From Enterobacter sichuanensis (GTDB lineage Bacteria > Pseudomonadota > Gammaproteobacteria > Enterobacterales > Enterobacteriaceae), in NCBI RefSeq assembly GCF_002939185.1, contig NZ_POVL01000048.1, positions 1 to 36,801 of the forward strand: a DNA stretch of 36,801 bases, read 5' to 3'. Within the stretch, counting starts at the first letter, position 1. Each line of letters opens with the position of its first letter. The notes beneath the pieces are model-generated. The model had not been told where the DNA came from and searched no databases. It saw nothing but the letters and a program-made list of their open reading frames with translations. Made by a program: the position numbers and the translations under genes. This document shows, piece by piece, positions 1 to 8,338 of this stretch.

Positions 1-157
1 CGTGACAAGAGGAAATTTAAAAAAAGTTTCTATCCGTGTTTTTTTTCACCAACAGAGGTGAAATCAAGCTACAAATTGTTCTATTTGATGTATCTGCAAC
101 CACAATCACATCCGAGATGGCATAATTATCAGCATGAATCTTTAAGGAATAAAAGCG
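1..157 (+). promoter_or_regulatory. Upstream region of yieP
   Basis: This AT-rich stretch leads into yieP. It holds a 7-bp hairpin (TTTCACC at 44-50, GGTGAAA at 57-63) preceded by a run of eight T. The T run lies on the wrong side for a rightward intrinsic terminator. AAGGA at 143-147 is the likely ribosome binding site. I could not pick a convincing -35/-10 pair. In E. coli the other side of this gap is an rRNA operon, but no rRNA sequence is present here. Confidence 0.4.
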
Positions 158-865
158 ATGCCATTAAGCGCGCAACAGCTGGCTGCCCAAAAAAACCTCT
201 CTTATGTGCTGGCCGAAAAGCTGGCTCAGCGGATTTTAGCGGGTAAATATGCCCCGGGAAGCATCCTGCCGGGTGAAATGGAGCTGGGTGAGCAGTTTGG
301 GGTGAGCCGTACCGCCGTGCGCGAAGCGGTGAAAACCCTGACGGCAAAAGGTATGGTGCTTCCACGCCCTCGTATTGGCACACGCGTGATGCCACAAAGT
401 AACTGGAATTTTCTAGATCAGGAGCTGCTCTCCTGGTGGATGACGGAAGACAACTTTCATCAGGTGATCGATCACTTTCTGGTAATGCGCAGTAGCCTTG
501 AGCCTCAGGCATGTCTGCTTGCCGCCACGCTTGGAACGGCTGAGCAAAAAGCGCAGCTTAACGCGTTGATGGAAGAGATGGTGTTCCTGAAAAAACACTT
601 CAATCGCGAACGCTGGGTTGAGGTCGATATGGCCTGGCATGAACATATCTATATGATGAGCGCCAATCCGTTCCTCACCTCTTTTGCTTCTTTATTCCAT
701 TCGGTGTACCACACTTACTTTACCTCTATTACCCAGGACGAAGTGGTAAAACTGGATCTGCATCAGGCGATAGTGGATGCCATTCAGGAAAGCGACGGGC
801 AGCAAGCCCTGAGTGCGTGTCAGGCATTACTGGCCGCACCAACCCACCAGCAGGTAAATAAATGA
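158..865 (+). CDS. yieP: GntR/FadR-type transcriptional regulator YieP
   Basis: The product is a 235-residue DNA-binding repressor of the GntR superfamily, FCD subfamily. The N-terminal winged helix-turn-helix spans about residues 13-78 and includes [14 protein letters not shown] and a PRIGTRV wing. The C-terminal all-helical FCD domain (about 90-225) is the expected ligand- or metal-binding part. D157, H161, H202 and one of H181/H185 fit the usual D-x3-H...H...H metal site. The protein is close to E. coli YieP (about 230 residues) and slightly longer at its C-terminus. The start at 158 is supported by an upstream AAGGA. The stop overlaps the hsrA start in ATGA, so the two genes are translationally coupled and YieP may control hsrA. 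The effector is not evident from sequence. Confidence 0.93.
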   Translation: MPLSAQQLAAQKNLSYVLAEKLAQRILAGKYAPGSILPGEMELGEQFGVSRTAVREAVKTLTAKGMVLPRPRIGTRVMPQSNWNFLDQELLSWWMTEDNFHQVIDHFLVMRSSLEPQACLLAATLGTAEQKAQLNALMEEMVFLKKHFNRERWVEVDMAWHEHIYMMSANPFLTSFASLFHSVYHTYFTSITQDEVVKLDLHQAIVDAIQESDGQQALSACQALLAAPTHQQVNK

Positions 866-2295
866 CGAAGAAAAAAGCGCGCAGCATGGCCGGATTGCCG
901 TGGATTGCAGCCATGGCGTTTTTTATGCAGGCACTGGATGCCACCATTCTCAACACCGCGCTTCCCGCTATTGCGCAAAGCCTCAACCGTTCCCCACTGG
1001 CAATGCAGTCCGCCATCATCAGCTACACCCTGACGGTTGCGATGTTGATCCCGGTTAGCGGCTGGCTGGCCGACCGCTTCGGCACCCGCAGAGTTTTCAT
1101 GCTGGCCGTGACGCTGTTTACGCTCGGCTCTCTGGCCTGTGCACTCTCCACATCCTTAACAGAGCTGGTGATCTTCCGCGTATTGCAGGGTATTGGCGGC
1201 GCGATGATGATGCCAGTGGCACGCCTTGCCTTGCTGCGAGCCTACCCTCGAAGTGAACTGCTGCCCGTGCTCAATTTTGTCACCATGCCGGGCCTGGTCG
1301 GTCCCATACTTGGCCCGGTGCTCGGCGGCGTGTTTGTCACATGGGCCAGCTGGCACTGGATCTTCCTGATTAATATTCCGATTGGCGTTGCAGGGCTGCT
1401 GTATGCCCGCAAATATATGCCGAACTTCACCACGCCAAGACGCAGTTTCGATATGGGTGGTTTTTTCCTGTTTGGCCTGAGCCTGGTGCTCTTCTCCAGC
1501 GGGATGGAGCTGTTTGGTGAGAAGATTGTGGCAACGTGGATTGCACTCTCCGTTATTCTCGCCGGCGTTCTGCTGTTTCTTCTCTATATACGTCATGCGC
1601 GCCGCCACCCGACACCGTTAATCTCCCTGGGGCTCTTTAACACCCGAACATTTTCCGTCGGGATCGCTGGCAACATTGCCTCGCGCCTGGGGACGGGTTG
1701 CGTACCGTTCCTGATGCCACTGATGCTCCAGGTCGGTTTCGGCTACCCGGCTCTGATTGCTGGCTGCATGATGGCACCCACGGCAATGGGCTCGATTCTG
1801 GCAAAATCAACCGTTACGCAAGTGCTGCGCTGGTTTGGCTATCGTAAGACGCTGGTTGGTGTGACGGTCTTTATCGGCCTGATGATTGCGCAGTTCTCGC
1901 TGCAATCCGCCTCTCTTCCCGTCTGGATGTTGATCCTGCCGCTGTTTGTACTGGGCATGGCCATGTCAACGCAGTTCACGTCAATGAACACCATCACCCT
2001 TGCCGATCTGACTGACGAGAACGCCAGTAGCGGCAACAGCGTGCTGGCCGTAACGCAACAGCTGTCGATAAGCTTAGGGGTTGCCGTGAGTGCAGCGGTA
2101 CTGCGGTTTTATGAAGGTTTTGACAGCGCGAACACCGTTGAGCAGTTCCACTATACCTTTATTACCATGGGTGCGCTCACCGTGGTTTCGGCGCTGGTCT
2201 TTATGCTGTTAAAACCGAAAGACGGACGCAACCTGATCAAAGAACGCCACAAAACAAAGGCTAAACCGAACCCCGTTCCATCAGAACAGGAGTAA
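862..2295 (+). CDS. hsrA: MFS multidrug-efflux-like transporter HsrA
   Basis: This 477-residue inner-membrane protein belongs to the major facilitator superfamily, DHA2 (14-TM) drug:H+ antiporter branch. Visible family motifs are [11 protein letters not shown] in TM1 (25-35), the loop motif [11 protein letters not shown] (67-77) and the glycine/proline-rich motif C (about 143-156). Hydrophobic segments continue to about residue 450, followed by a basic lysine-rich tail. In E. coli the orthologue (YieO/HsrA) is a putative transporter linked to homocysteine/homoserine phenotypes; its true substrate is not established. It starts within the yieP stop (ATGA) and its last 35 bases overlap the 3' end of the convergent rbsR. 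No terminator is visible between them. Confidence 0.9.
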   Translation: MTKKKARSMAGLPWIAAMAFFMQALDATILNTALPAIAQSLNRSPLAMQSAIISYTLTVAMLIPVSGWLADRFGTRRVFMLAVTLFTLGSLACALSTSLTELVIFRVLQGIGGAMMMPVARLALLRAYPRSELLPVLNFVTMPGLVGPILGPVLGGVFVTWASWHWIFLINIPIGVAGLLYARKYMPNFTTPRRSFDMGGFFLFGLSLVLFSSGMELFGEKIVATWIALSVILAGVLLFLLYIRHARRHPTPLISLGLFNTRTFSVGIAGNIASRLGTGCVPFLMPLMLQVGFGYPALIAGCMMAPTAMGSILAKSTVTQVLRWFGYRKTLVGVTVFIGLMIAQFSLQSASLPVWMLILPLFVLGMAMSTQFTSMNTITLADLTDENASSGNSVLAVTQQLSISLGVAVSAAVLRFYEGFDSANTVEQFHYTFITMGALTVVSALVFMLLKPKDGRNLIKERHKTKAKPNPVPSEQE

Positions 2296-3253
2296 GCTGC
2301 AGACGTTGCTGCTGCAGTGTGGGCTGTGCCATCCGGTGGATCAACACATCGATGGCCAGTTCACCCAGTTCATCCTTCGGCTGATGGATTGTGGTCAGCG
2401 GGGGAGTCATGTAGCTGGCCAGTTCGATATCATCGTAGCCAATTATCGCCATATCGTCCGGAACACGCAGTCCCGCCTGGTACAACGCCTTATAGGCCCC
2501 AAATGCCATGGCATCGTTACCAATAAAGACCGCTTGTGGGCGCTGCGCTTGCGCCAGCAATGTCTGCATCGCCTCGAAGCCGCCATGAAATTCAAAATCA
2601 CCGGTAATACGGTAGCCTTCAGGAACAGAAAGCCCCGCCCGCGCCATTGCGGCAAGATACCCCTCCAGACGCAAACGCGCGGGGGTTTTGTCCAGTGGAC
2701 CAGTAATGCAGGCAATGCGGGTATGGCCTTTATCGATCAGATACTGGGTGGCCATGTCGCCCCCCAGCAGAGAGTTATCCTGAATAAGATCGCTGGTGCC
2801 GTCGAACGGCGCCCAGTCCATCATCACCGTAGGGATAGAAGGGTAGCGCTGAATGATCTCTTTCGAGGGCTGATGCGTTTCGGTACAGAGCAGCAGTAAC
2901 CCGTCGACGCGTTTTTGCATTAGCGTTTCCAGATTACGGTTCATGCGCTGCTCGTCCCCTTCGGTATTACACAGCACCAGACTGTAGCCACGCTCGAAGC
3001 AGCTGCGCTCTACGCCGCGAACCAGTTCAGAATAAAAGGGGTTGGTACTGGCGGTGATCAGCATACCGATGGTACGCGTCTGGTTCAGCTTGAGGCTGCG
3101 CGCCAGCGCCGACGGCGCATAGTTTAGCTCTTTAATGGCAGCGTCGACTTTCTCCCGAATCGCCTCGCTGACGAAGCGATCGTTATTAATCACGTGAGAG
3201 ACTGTCGACGTAGAAACGCCCGCCAGGCGGGCGACATCTTTCATTGTGGCCAA
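2261..3253 (-). CDS. rbsR: Ribose operon repressor RbsR (TTG start)
   Basis: A 330-residue LacI/GalR-family repressor. Residues 3-24 form the helix-turn-helix ([18 protein letters not shown]). The hinge follows at about 45-60, then a periplasmic-binding-protein-like ribose-sensing domain. It represses the rbs operon until ribose binds. The codon aligning with the E. coli start is TTG at 3251-3253, with the in-frame ATG three codons later (3244). A good Shine-Dalgarno (AGGGG, inside the last rbsK codons) lies at proper spacing for the TTG and too far from the ATG, so I keep the TTG. The gene is last in the operon, 3 nt after rbsK, and its 3' end overlaps hsrA on the other strand. Confidence 0.95.
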   Translation of the reverse strand: MATMKDVARLAGVSTSTVSHVINNDRFVSEAIREKVDAAIKELNYAPSALARSLKLNQTRTIGMLITASTNPFYSELVRGVERSCFERGYSLVLCNTEGDEQRMNRNLETLMQKRVDGLLLLCTETHQPSKEIIQRYPSIPTVMMDWAPFDGTSDLIQDNSLLGGDMATQYLIDKGHTRIACITGPLDKTPARLRLEGYLAAMARAGLSVPEGYRITGDFEFHGGFEAMQTLLAQAQRPQAVFIGNDAMAFGAYKALYQAGLRVPDDMAIIGYDDIELASYMTPPLTTIHQPKDELGELAIDVLIHRMAQPTLQQQRLQLTPVLMERGSV

Positions 3254-3256
3254 GCG

Positions 3257-4186
3257 TTACCCCTGCTGACTTAAGAATTCATCGATCTCTTTACGCCACG
3301 GAACGGAAGGCTGGGCACCTTTGCGCGTAACGGCGATAGCCGCGGCAGCATGTGCGAAGCGGATCGCATCATCCAGGTTTTTGCCTTCCAGCAGCGCGGT
3401 CACCAGTGCACCATTGAAGGTGTCTCCCGCCGCGATGGTATCAATCGCTTTCACCTTAAAGCCCGGCACGCGACGGCCTTCGCCGTTTACGCTTGCCCAC
3501 ACCCCACGGCTGCCGAGGGTGATAATCACGGTACCAATGCCTTTGTCGTGCAGCGCCTGCGCGGCACGCGCTGCATCGCCATCATTTTCAACACGAATGC
3601 CCGTCAGTTTTTCGGCTTCAGTTTCGTTGGGTGTGATGATGTCCACCAGCGCCAGCAATTCGTCTGATAATACACGGGCAGGCGCAGGATTAAGTACGAC
3701 AGTGGTATGATTTTCATGCGCTATTTTAGCGGCCGCCAGGACGCTTTCGACCGGCGATTCCAGCTGCATCAGTAACGCTTCAGCATTTGCGACACGCTCA
3801 CGTTGCGCCTCAACACGCTCAGTGGTTAATGCAGCGTTAGCACCAGCATGAATACCGATGACATTCTCACCTTCTGCGTTGACGAAAATCAGCGCCACAC
3901 CGGTAGATTCCCCAGCAACTACGCTCACTGGCGCGATATCGATGTTATCGCCTGCCAGCTGCTTGCGGACACGCTCGCCGGTATCGTCATCACCCGTGCA
4001 GGCGATAAACGCGATATTCGCCCCACTGCGCCCCGCAGCAACGGCCTGGTTTGCACCTTTACCGCCAAATGCCACCTGATACTGGTTACCGGTGACGGTT
4101 TCGCCCGGCGTCGGGAATGATTCAAGGTTAAGAATGTGATCGGCATTGATACTGCCAAGGACGACGAGGTTGCCTGCGGTTTTCAT
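3257..4186 (-). CDS. rbsK: Ribokinase RbsK
   Basis: This cytoplasmic PfkB-family sugar kinase phosphorylates D-ribose to ribose-5-phosphate, the entry point to the pentose phosphate pathway. The start at 4186 gives 309 residues, the E. coli length. An in-frame ATG five codons upstream (4201) would add MDNPT and cannot be excluded. Seen in sequence: substrate-loop motif GGKGAN (41-46) near the N-terminus, and the C-terminal signature DTIAAGDTFNGA with catalytic Asp255 and its anion hole. It is the fifth gene of rbsDACBKR, separated from rbsB by a 106-nt gap with two hairpins that probably lower its expression relative to rbsB. Confidence 0.95.
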   Translation of the reverse strand: MKTAGNLVVLGSINADHILNLESFPTPGETVTGNQYQVAFGGKGANQAVAAGRSGANIAFIACTGDDDTGERVRKQLAGDNIDIAPVSVVAGESTGVALIFVNAEGENVIGIHAGANAALTTERVEAQRERVANAEALLMQLESPVESVLAAAKIAHENHTTVVLNPAPARVLSDELLALVDIITPNETEAEKLTGIRVENDGDAARAAQALHDKGIGTVIITLGSRGVWASVNGEGRRVPGFKVKAIDTIAAGDTFNGALVTALLEGKNLDDAIRFAHAAAAIAVTRKGAQPSVPWRKEIDEFLSQQG

Positions 4187-4208
4187 GGTTGGGTTGTCCA
4201 TCTGAGAG

Positions 4209-4232
4209 CGCCACCGGAGTTACCCGGTGGCG
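4209..4232 (-). other. Second hairpin in rbsB-rbsK gap
   Basis: A 9-bp perfect inverted repeat (CGCCACCGG, 6-nt loop, CCGGTGGCG) lies just upstream of the rbsK start region. It could hinder ribosome access to rbsK or mark the end of an rbsB-derived transcript. No poly-U tail follows. Confidence 0.6.
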
Positions 4233-4261
4233 TATGCCACACTTTTCTTTATTGGTGTCCC

Positions 4262-4284
4262 TCAGGCAGCCAGCGACTGCCTGA
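4262..4284 (-). other. Hairpin directly after rbsB
   Basis: An 8-bp perfect stem (TCAGGCAG / CTGCCTGA, 7-nt loop) begins about 9 nt after the rbsB stop. There is no following U-run, so it is more likely a 3'-end stabiliser or processing element than a simple terminator. It fits high periplasmic RbsB output compared with downstream rbsK and rbsR. Confidence 0.6.
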
Positions 4285-4292
4285 ATCGCCTT

Positions 4293-5183
4293 TTACTGCT
4301 TAATAACCAGTTTCAGGTCAACAGGGTATTTGGCCTGAACTTTTTCGCCCTTCAGCACTTTGTCAGCAGTCTGCACGCCAGTCGCGCCAATCTGCTCAGG
4401 CAGCTGAGCGATGGTTGCAGCCAGTTTGCCATCATTTACCGCTTTTTCACCATCCGGCGTGCCGTCAAATCCGACAACCATCACATCAGATTTACCGGCA
4501 GTCTGCAGGGCACGCAGCGCGCCCAGCGCCATTTCGTCGTTCTGTGCGAACACAGCCTGCACGTCAGGGTGGGCGGTCAGCAGGTTCTGCATGACGTTCA
4601 GACCTTTAGTACGGTCGAAGTCAGCTGGCTGGCTGGCCAGTACGTTGAATTTATGCGCTGCCACCGCCTGCTGGAAGCCTTCGCCGCGCTCGCGGGCGGC
4701 AGACGTACCGGCAATCCCCTGCAGTTCGATCACTTTCGCGCCTTCACCGGCTTTCTTCGCGATGTAGTCACCGGCGATTTTACCGCCCAGCACGTTGTCA
4801 GACGCGATATGGCTCACCACGTCACCTTTGGTTGCCTGACGGTCCAGGGTGATCACCGGGATTTTCGCCTGGTTTGCCATCTTAACGGCGTTACCGACGG
4901 CGTCAGAATCGGTTGGGTTGATCAGCAGGATTTTGGTGCCGCGAACGGTTAAGTCCTGAACGTTAGCCAGCTCTTTCGCCGGGTTGTTCTGGGAATCCAG
5001 CACCACCAGGTTGTAACCCAGTTTGTCTGCCTCTTTCTGCGCACCATCCTTGAGGGAGACAAAGAACGGGTTGTTCAGCGTGGAGATAACCAGCGCGATG
5101 GTGTCTTTCGCCATGGCGTTAGCACTTACGGTTGCGCTCAGCGCGACAGCAGAAACCAGGGTAGCCAGTTTTTTCATGTTCAT
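4293..5183 (-). CDS. rbsB: Ribose ABC transporter periplasmic binding protein RbsB
   Basis: The product is a 296-residue secreted substrate-binding protein. It starts with a Sec signal peptide (basic MNMKK, hydrophobic core, predicted cleavage after AMA at residue 25, mature KDTIAL). The mature part is a two-lobed periplasmic-binding-protein fold of the sugar-binding (Peripla_BP_4) family and is nearly identical to E. coli RbsB, including the region around [23 protein letters not shown] and FDGT that lines the ribose pocket. It delivers ribose to RbsAC and to the chemoreceptor Trg. It lies between rbsC and rbsK. Confidence 0.97.
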   Translation of the reverse strand: MNMKKLATLVSAVALSATVSANAMAKDTIALVISTLNNPFFVSLKDGAQKEADKLGYNLVVLDSQNNPAKELANVQDLTVRGTKILLINPTDSDAVGNAVKMANQAKIPVITLDRQATKGDVVSHIASDNVLGGKIAGDYIAKKAGEGAKVIELQGIAGTSAARERGEGFQQAVAAHKFNVLASQPADFDRTKGLNVMQNLLTAHPDVQAVFAQNDEMALGALRALQTAGKSDVMVVGFDGTPDGEKAVNDGKLAATIAQLPEQIGATGVQTADKVLKGEKVQAKYPVDLKLVIKQ

Positions 5184-5210
5184 ATCTAAGATGTCCTGTA
5201 GTGTCGTCAG

Positions 5211-6176
5211 TTACTGTTTTTTGTTGTCTACCAGTACCGCCAGCAAAATCACCACTGCCTTAACGATCATCTGGTAATAGGAGGAAACACCTAACAAATT
5301 CAAACCATTATTCAGGAAACCAAGAATCAGTGCGCCGATCAATGTCCCAACAATGCGACCTTTACCGCCCGCAAGACTCGTACCGCCCAGCACCACTGCC
5401 GCAATGGCATCCAGCTCATAACCCGTCCCCGCCGTTGGCTGCGCGGAGGAGAGGCGCGCCACTTCGATGATACCCGCCAGAGAAGCCAGCAGACCACACA
5501 GGGAGTAAACGATAACTTTGACTTTATTCACGCTAATCCCGGACAGACGCGTTGCCGCCTCGTTACCGCCCAGGGCATAGATATAACGACCCAGACGAGT
5601 GTGATGCAGCATGTACCACGCCGCCAGGAAGACGATAGCCATGATCCAGACCGGAGTAGGGATACCCAGCGGACGACCTATACCGAACCAGCCAAACAGA
5701 TCGGCATTATCAGTAAAACCGGTATTCACCGGACTGCCGTTGGTATAAACCATGGTCACACCGCGCAGCAGCAGCATCATCACCAGCGTCGCGATGAACG
5801 CCTGGACGCGGCCTTTCGCCACAATCACGCCGGTCACGGCACCAATTGCCGCCCCTGCCGCCAGCGCTGCCGCCACGGCCACCAGCGCATTGACTTCAAT
5901 TCCGACAAGGGAAGCGGCGATCGCACCGGTGAGCGCCAGCAAGGAACCGACGGACAGATCGATCCCTGAGGTCAAAATCACCAGCGTCATCCCGACCGCC
6001 ATAATGGCGTTCACGGAGGTCTGCTGCAGAATGTTGAACAGGTTATTAACGGTGAAAAAGTTCGGACTCATGGTCGACACAATCGCGATCAGCACCAGCA
6101 GGGCAATCAGCGATTTTTGTTCCATCAGCCATGCCTTTGTGAAATAACGGCGACCAGAGACAGCCTGGGTAGTCAT
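5211..6176 (-). CDS. rbsC: Ribose ABC transporter permease RbsC
   Basis: The product is a 321-residue polytopic inner-membrane permease of the BPD_transp_2 sugar family. The family motif GIDLSVG is at 71-77. The ATPase-contact loop, with GGTSLAGGKGRIVGT, lies near residue 265. About ten hydrophobic segments are visible. It forms the translocation path for ribose with the RbsA ATPase. It begins 4 nt after the rbsA stop, consistent with coupled translation. Confidence 0.96.
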   Translation of the reverse strand: MTTQAVSGRRYFTKAWLMEQKSLIALLVLIAIVSTMSPNFFTVNNLFNILQQTSVNAIMAVGMTLVILTSGIDLSVGSLLALTGAIAASLVGIEVNALVAVAAALAAGAAIGAVTGVIVAKGRVQAFIATLVMMLLLRGVTMVYTNGSPVNTGFTDNADLFGWFGIGRPLGIPTPVWIMAIVFLAAWYMLHHTRLGRYIYALGGNEAATRLSGISVNKVKVIVYSLCGLLASLAGIIEVARLSSAQPTAGTGYELDAIAAVVLGGTSLAGGKGRIVGTLIGALILGFLNNGLNLLGVSSYYQMIVKAVVILLAVLVDNKKQ

Positions 6177-6180
6177 CTTC

Positions 6181-7686
6181 TTACTCCTGATTCACGCGAT
6201 TAAGCTTGCCCACAGCGGCAGCCATCAGAACTTCCTGGGTGGCCTGCTCGCGAGTGAATTCACCGCCGAGATGCCCTTCATGCATGACGATAATGCGATC
6301 GCTCATGCCTAATACTTCTGGCATCTCGGAAGAGACCAGAATGATGCTCAGCCCGTCGGCCTTGAACTGGTTAATCAGCTGATAGATCTCTTTCTTCGCC
6401 CCCACGTCTACGCCGCGGGTCGGCTCGTCAAGGATCAACACTTTCGGGCGCGTCATCAGCCCGCGCGCAATCGCCACTTTCTGCTGGTTCCCGCCGGACA
6501 ACAGGCCGATGGCCTGCTCCATCGACGGGGTTTTGACGTTAAAGAGACGGATAAAATCGCTGACCGCCTGCTGTTCGTCTTTGTGTTTCAGCGTACCGCC
6601 GCTATGGCTGAAATAGCGCAGCGCGGTAAGCGACATGTTCTCTTTCACCGACATACCGAGCACTAAGCCGTCGCGCTTGCGGTCTTCGGAGATATAGACG
6701 ATGCCGTTCGCGAGGCCATCCTGCGGCGAACGGGTCACCACTTCACGACCGTCGAGAGTGACATACCCGCTGGTGCGCGGCAGCGCGCCGTAAAGCACTT
6801 TCATCAGCTCGGTACGGCCGGCGCCCATCAAGCCCGCCACGCCCAGGATTTCGCCCTGGCGCAGGGTAAAGGTCACGTCGTTCACACCCGGACCGCAGAG
6901 ATTGTCCACCTTCAGGCGGATCTCGCCCGGCGCTTTATCCAGGTGCGGGTATTGATCTTCAAGTTTGCGTCCCACCATCATTTCGATGAGCGTATCTTCG
7001 GTCAGCGTGGCCACTTCGCGCTCGGCAATAAACTGCCCGTCGCGAAAAACGGTAACGTCATCGCAGATCTCGAAGATCTCTTTCATGCGGTGAGAAATAT
7101 AGACAATCCCGCGGCCCTGCGATTTCAGCTCGCGGATGACGCGGAACAGGGATTCAGTTTCGGTATCGGTCAGGGCGTCGGTCGGCTCATCCATAATGAT
7201 GACCTTCGACTCAAAGCTCAGCACCTTCGCGATTTCCACCATCTGCTGATCGCCGATAGAGAGATCGCCGACCAGACGGTCGCTCTTAAAGCGCAGGTTC
7301 AGCTTCGCCAGCAATTTGTCCGCTTCGGCATACATGGTTTTCCAGTCGATTTTGCCAAACCGGTTCACAAATTCACGGCCAAGGAAGATGTTCTCCGCAA
7401 TGGTAAGCTGCGGGATCAGGTTCAGTTCCTGGTGAATGATACCGATACCGGCTTCCTGTGAGGATTTCGGGCCGTTGAAGGTGGTCTCTTTACCCAGCCA
7501 GATGAGTGAACCGGCATCGCGTTGATAGATACCGGTCAGCACTTTCATCATGGTGGATTTGCCAGCGCCGTTCTCACCCACCAGCGCCATCACGCGCCCG
7601 GGGTAGACGTTCAGCGCCGCACCGGAGAGGGCTTTTACGCCCGGGAACGATTTATCGATCCCTTTGAGTTGCAGTAATGCGTCCAT
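6181..7686 (-). CDS. rbsA: Ribose ABC transporter ATP-binding protein RbsA
   Basis: A 501-residue tandem ABC ATPase that powers ribose import. The start at 7686 (MDALLQLK) gives the standard E. coli length; a longer in-frame start would add 15 residues overlapping rbsD. Domain 1 has Walker A GENGAGKS (37-44), signature LSIGDQQ (142-148) and Walker B VIIMDEPT (162-169). Domain 2 has a degenerate Walker A GLMGAGRT (285-292) lacking the usual Lys, signature LSGGNQQ (396-402) and VLILDEPT (416-423). This asymmetry is normal for sugar importers of this class. It starts 7 nt after rbsD. Confidence 0.96.
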   Translation of the reverse strand: MDALLQLKGIDKSFPGVKALSGAALNVYPGRVMALVGENGAGKSTMMKVLTGIYQRDAGSLIWLGKETTFNGPKSSQEAGIGIIHQELNLIPQLTIAENIFLGREFVNRFGKIDWKTMYAEADKLLAKLNLRFKSDRLVGDLSIGDQQMVEIAKVLSFESKVIIMDEPTDALTDTETESLFRVIRELKSQGRGIVYISHRMKEIFEICDDVTVFRDGQFIAEREVATLTEDTLIEMMVGRKLEDQYPHLDKAPGEIRLKVDNLCGPGVNDVTFTLRQGEILGVAGLMGAGRTELMKVLYGALPRTSGYVTLDGREVVTRSPQDGLANGIVYISEDRKRDGLVLGMSVKENMSLTALRYFSHSGGTLKHKDEQQAVSDFIRLFNVKTPSMEQAIGLLSGGNQQKVAIARGLMTRPKVLILDEPTRGVDVGAKKEIYQLINQFKADGLSIILVSSEMPEVLGMSDRIIVMHEGHLGGEFTREQATQEVLMAAAVGKLNRVNQE

Positions 7687-7693
7687 GATGGCC

Positions 7694-8113
7694 TCAGAAG
7701 GTGACACCAGCACAGAGAATAATATTCGCATACGGGGAACACTCCCCGCTGCGAATCACCGCCTGACTGTCTGCGGTTTGTTGTTTAAATTGTTCGTGCG
7801 TTGTGTAACGAATTTCTATGGTGTTTCCCTGGTGTTGTTGCAGCTGCTCAAGGTGGCTGAGCAACGTTTCGTGGAGTTGCGGATTATGTTGTTTGATTTC
7901 CGCGGCGAGAATGGCTGCCTCAACCTGCATCTCCGCGGTCACAACATCCAGTACCTGCATAAACGAGGGCACGCCCTGGGTTAATGCCATATCAATACGG
8001 GTTGTGCTGCGCGGAACCGGTAAGCCTGCATCGCAAACCACCAGCGTATCGGTATGCCCAAGACGGGAAATAACCGACGAGATTTCTGAGTTGAGAACCG
8101 TGCCTTTCTTCAT
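7694..8113 (-). CDS. rbsD: D-ribose pyranase RbsD
   Basis: This cytoplasmic mutarotase of the RbsD/FucU family has 139 residues, the family length. It interconverts ribose pyranose and furanose forms so that ribokinase can act. His20 (in RLGHTD) matches the catalytic histidine. It is the first gene of rbsDACBKR and lies 15 nt downstream of the palindromic RbsR operator. Its 5' end therefore sits directly under repressor and CRP control. Confidence 0.96.
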   Translation of the reverse strand: MKKGTVLNSEISSVISRLGHTDTLVVCDAGLPVPRSTTRIDMALTQGVPSFMQVLDVVTAEMQVEAAILAAEIKQHNPQLHETLLSHLEQLQQHQGNTIEIRYTTHEQFKQQTADSQAVIRSGECSPYANIILCAGVTF

Positions 8114-8127
8114 TTTCTTGCTCCACT

Positions 8128-8143
8128 AGCGAAACGTTTCGCT
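8128..8143. promoter_or_regulatory. RbsR operator O1
   Basis: AGCGAAACGTTTCGCT is a perfect 16-bp palindrome with the LacI-family central CG. It lies between the candidate rbsD -10 and the start codon and would cover about +1 to +16, as in the E. coli rbs operon, where RbsR blocks transcription initiation. Confidence 0.85.
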
Positions 8144-8149
8144 GATATC

Positions 8150-8178
8150 AGTTTAGTCTTAAGAGTGTTCAGAAAACC
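8150..8178 (-). promoter_or_regulatory. Candidate rbsD promoter
   Basis: A -10-like TAAACT (8155 to 8150 on the minus strand) has only a poor -35 (GGTTTT about 17 nt upstream), typical of an activator-dependent promoter. It places the start near 8143, at the edge of operator O1 and about 61.5 nt from the centre of the CRP-like site, a standard class I position. The start site is inferred. Confidence 0.5.
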
Positions 8179-8194
8179 ACCGTGACGTAACAGA

Positions 8195-8214
8195 TTTGTG
8201 ATCAACGTCGAAAC
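8195..8214 (-). promoter_or_regulatory. CRP-like site upstream of rbsD
   Basis: TGTGA-N6-TCGAA at 8197-8212 has one perfect CRP half site and one weak one, centred at 8204.5. CRP activation of rbs is known in E. coli. The weak half overlaps the second operator-like palindrome. Confidence 0.5.
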
Positions 8215-8220
8215 GTTTCG
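8209..8220. promoter_or_regulatory. Second RbsR-operator-like palindrome O2
   Basis: CGAAACGTTTCG is the 12-bp core of O1 repeated 79 bp upstream (centre to centre), with the flanking CT also shared on one side. It overlaps the CRP-like site, so a bound repressor could compete with CRP or loop to O1. Confidence 0.6.
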
Positions 8221-8250
8221 CTAAGTGAAATGGAGGGGAGGTAAATGCAA

Positions 8251-8278
8251 AACGGTAACCGTCAGGTTACCGTTTTTT
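8251..8278 (-). terminator. Terminator-like hairpin between kup and rbsD
   Basis: A 9-bp perfect stem, AACGGTAAC / GTTACCGTT, has a 6-nt loop. Read leftward, the way kup is transcribed, the stem ends in four T. Read rightward it is followed by six T. It probably insulates the rbs operon from kup. Confidence 0.65.
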
Positions 8279-8287
8279 ATGTTTGCG

Positions 8288-8320
8288 CCCTCTCCCGTGG
8301 GAGAGGGTCGGGGTGAGGGC
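8288..8320. repeat. CCCTCTCCC-type palindromic repeat
   Basis: CCCTCTCCC and GGGAGAGGG form a 9-bp perfect stem around GT, followed by TCGGGGTGAGGG. This is a dispersed intergenic repeat common in enterobacterial genomes. A second copy begins at the right edge of the window. It lies just after the kup stop. Confidence 0.65.
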
Positions 8321-8338
8321 ATCAGGCCGCACGGAGAC

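Noticed and set aside
44..63. TTTCACC/GGTGAAA hairpin with adjacent T-run as a terminator
   Set aside because: The T-run precedes the stem on the plus strand and becomes an A-run on the minus strand, so it terminates neither direction.
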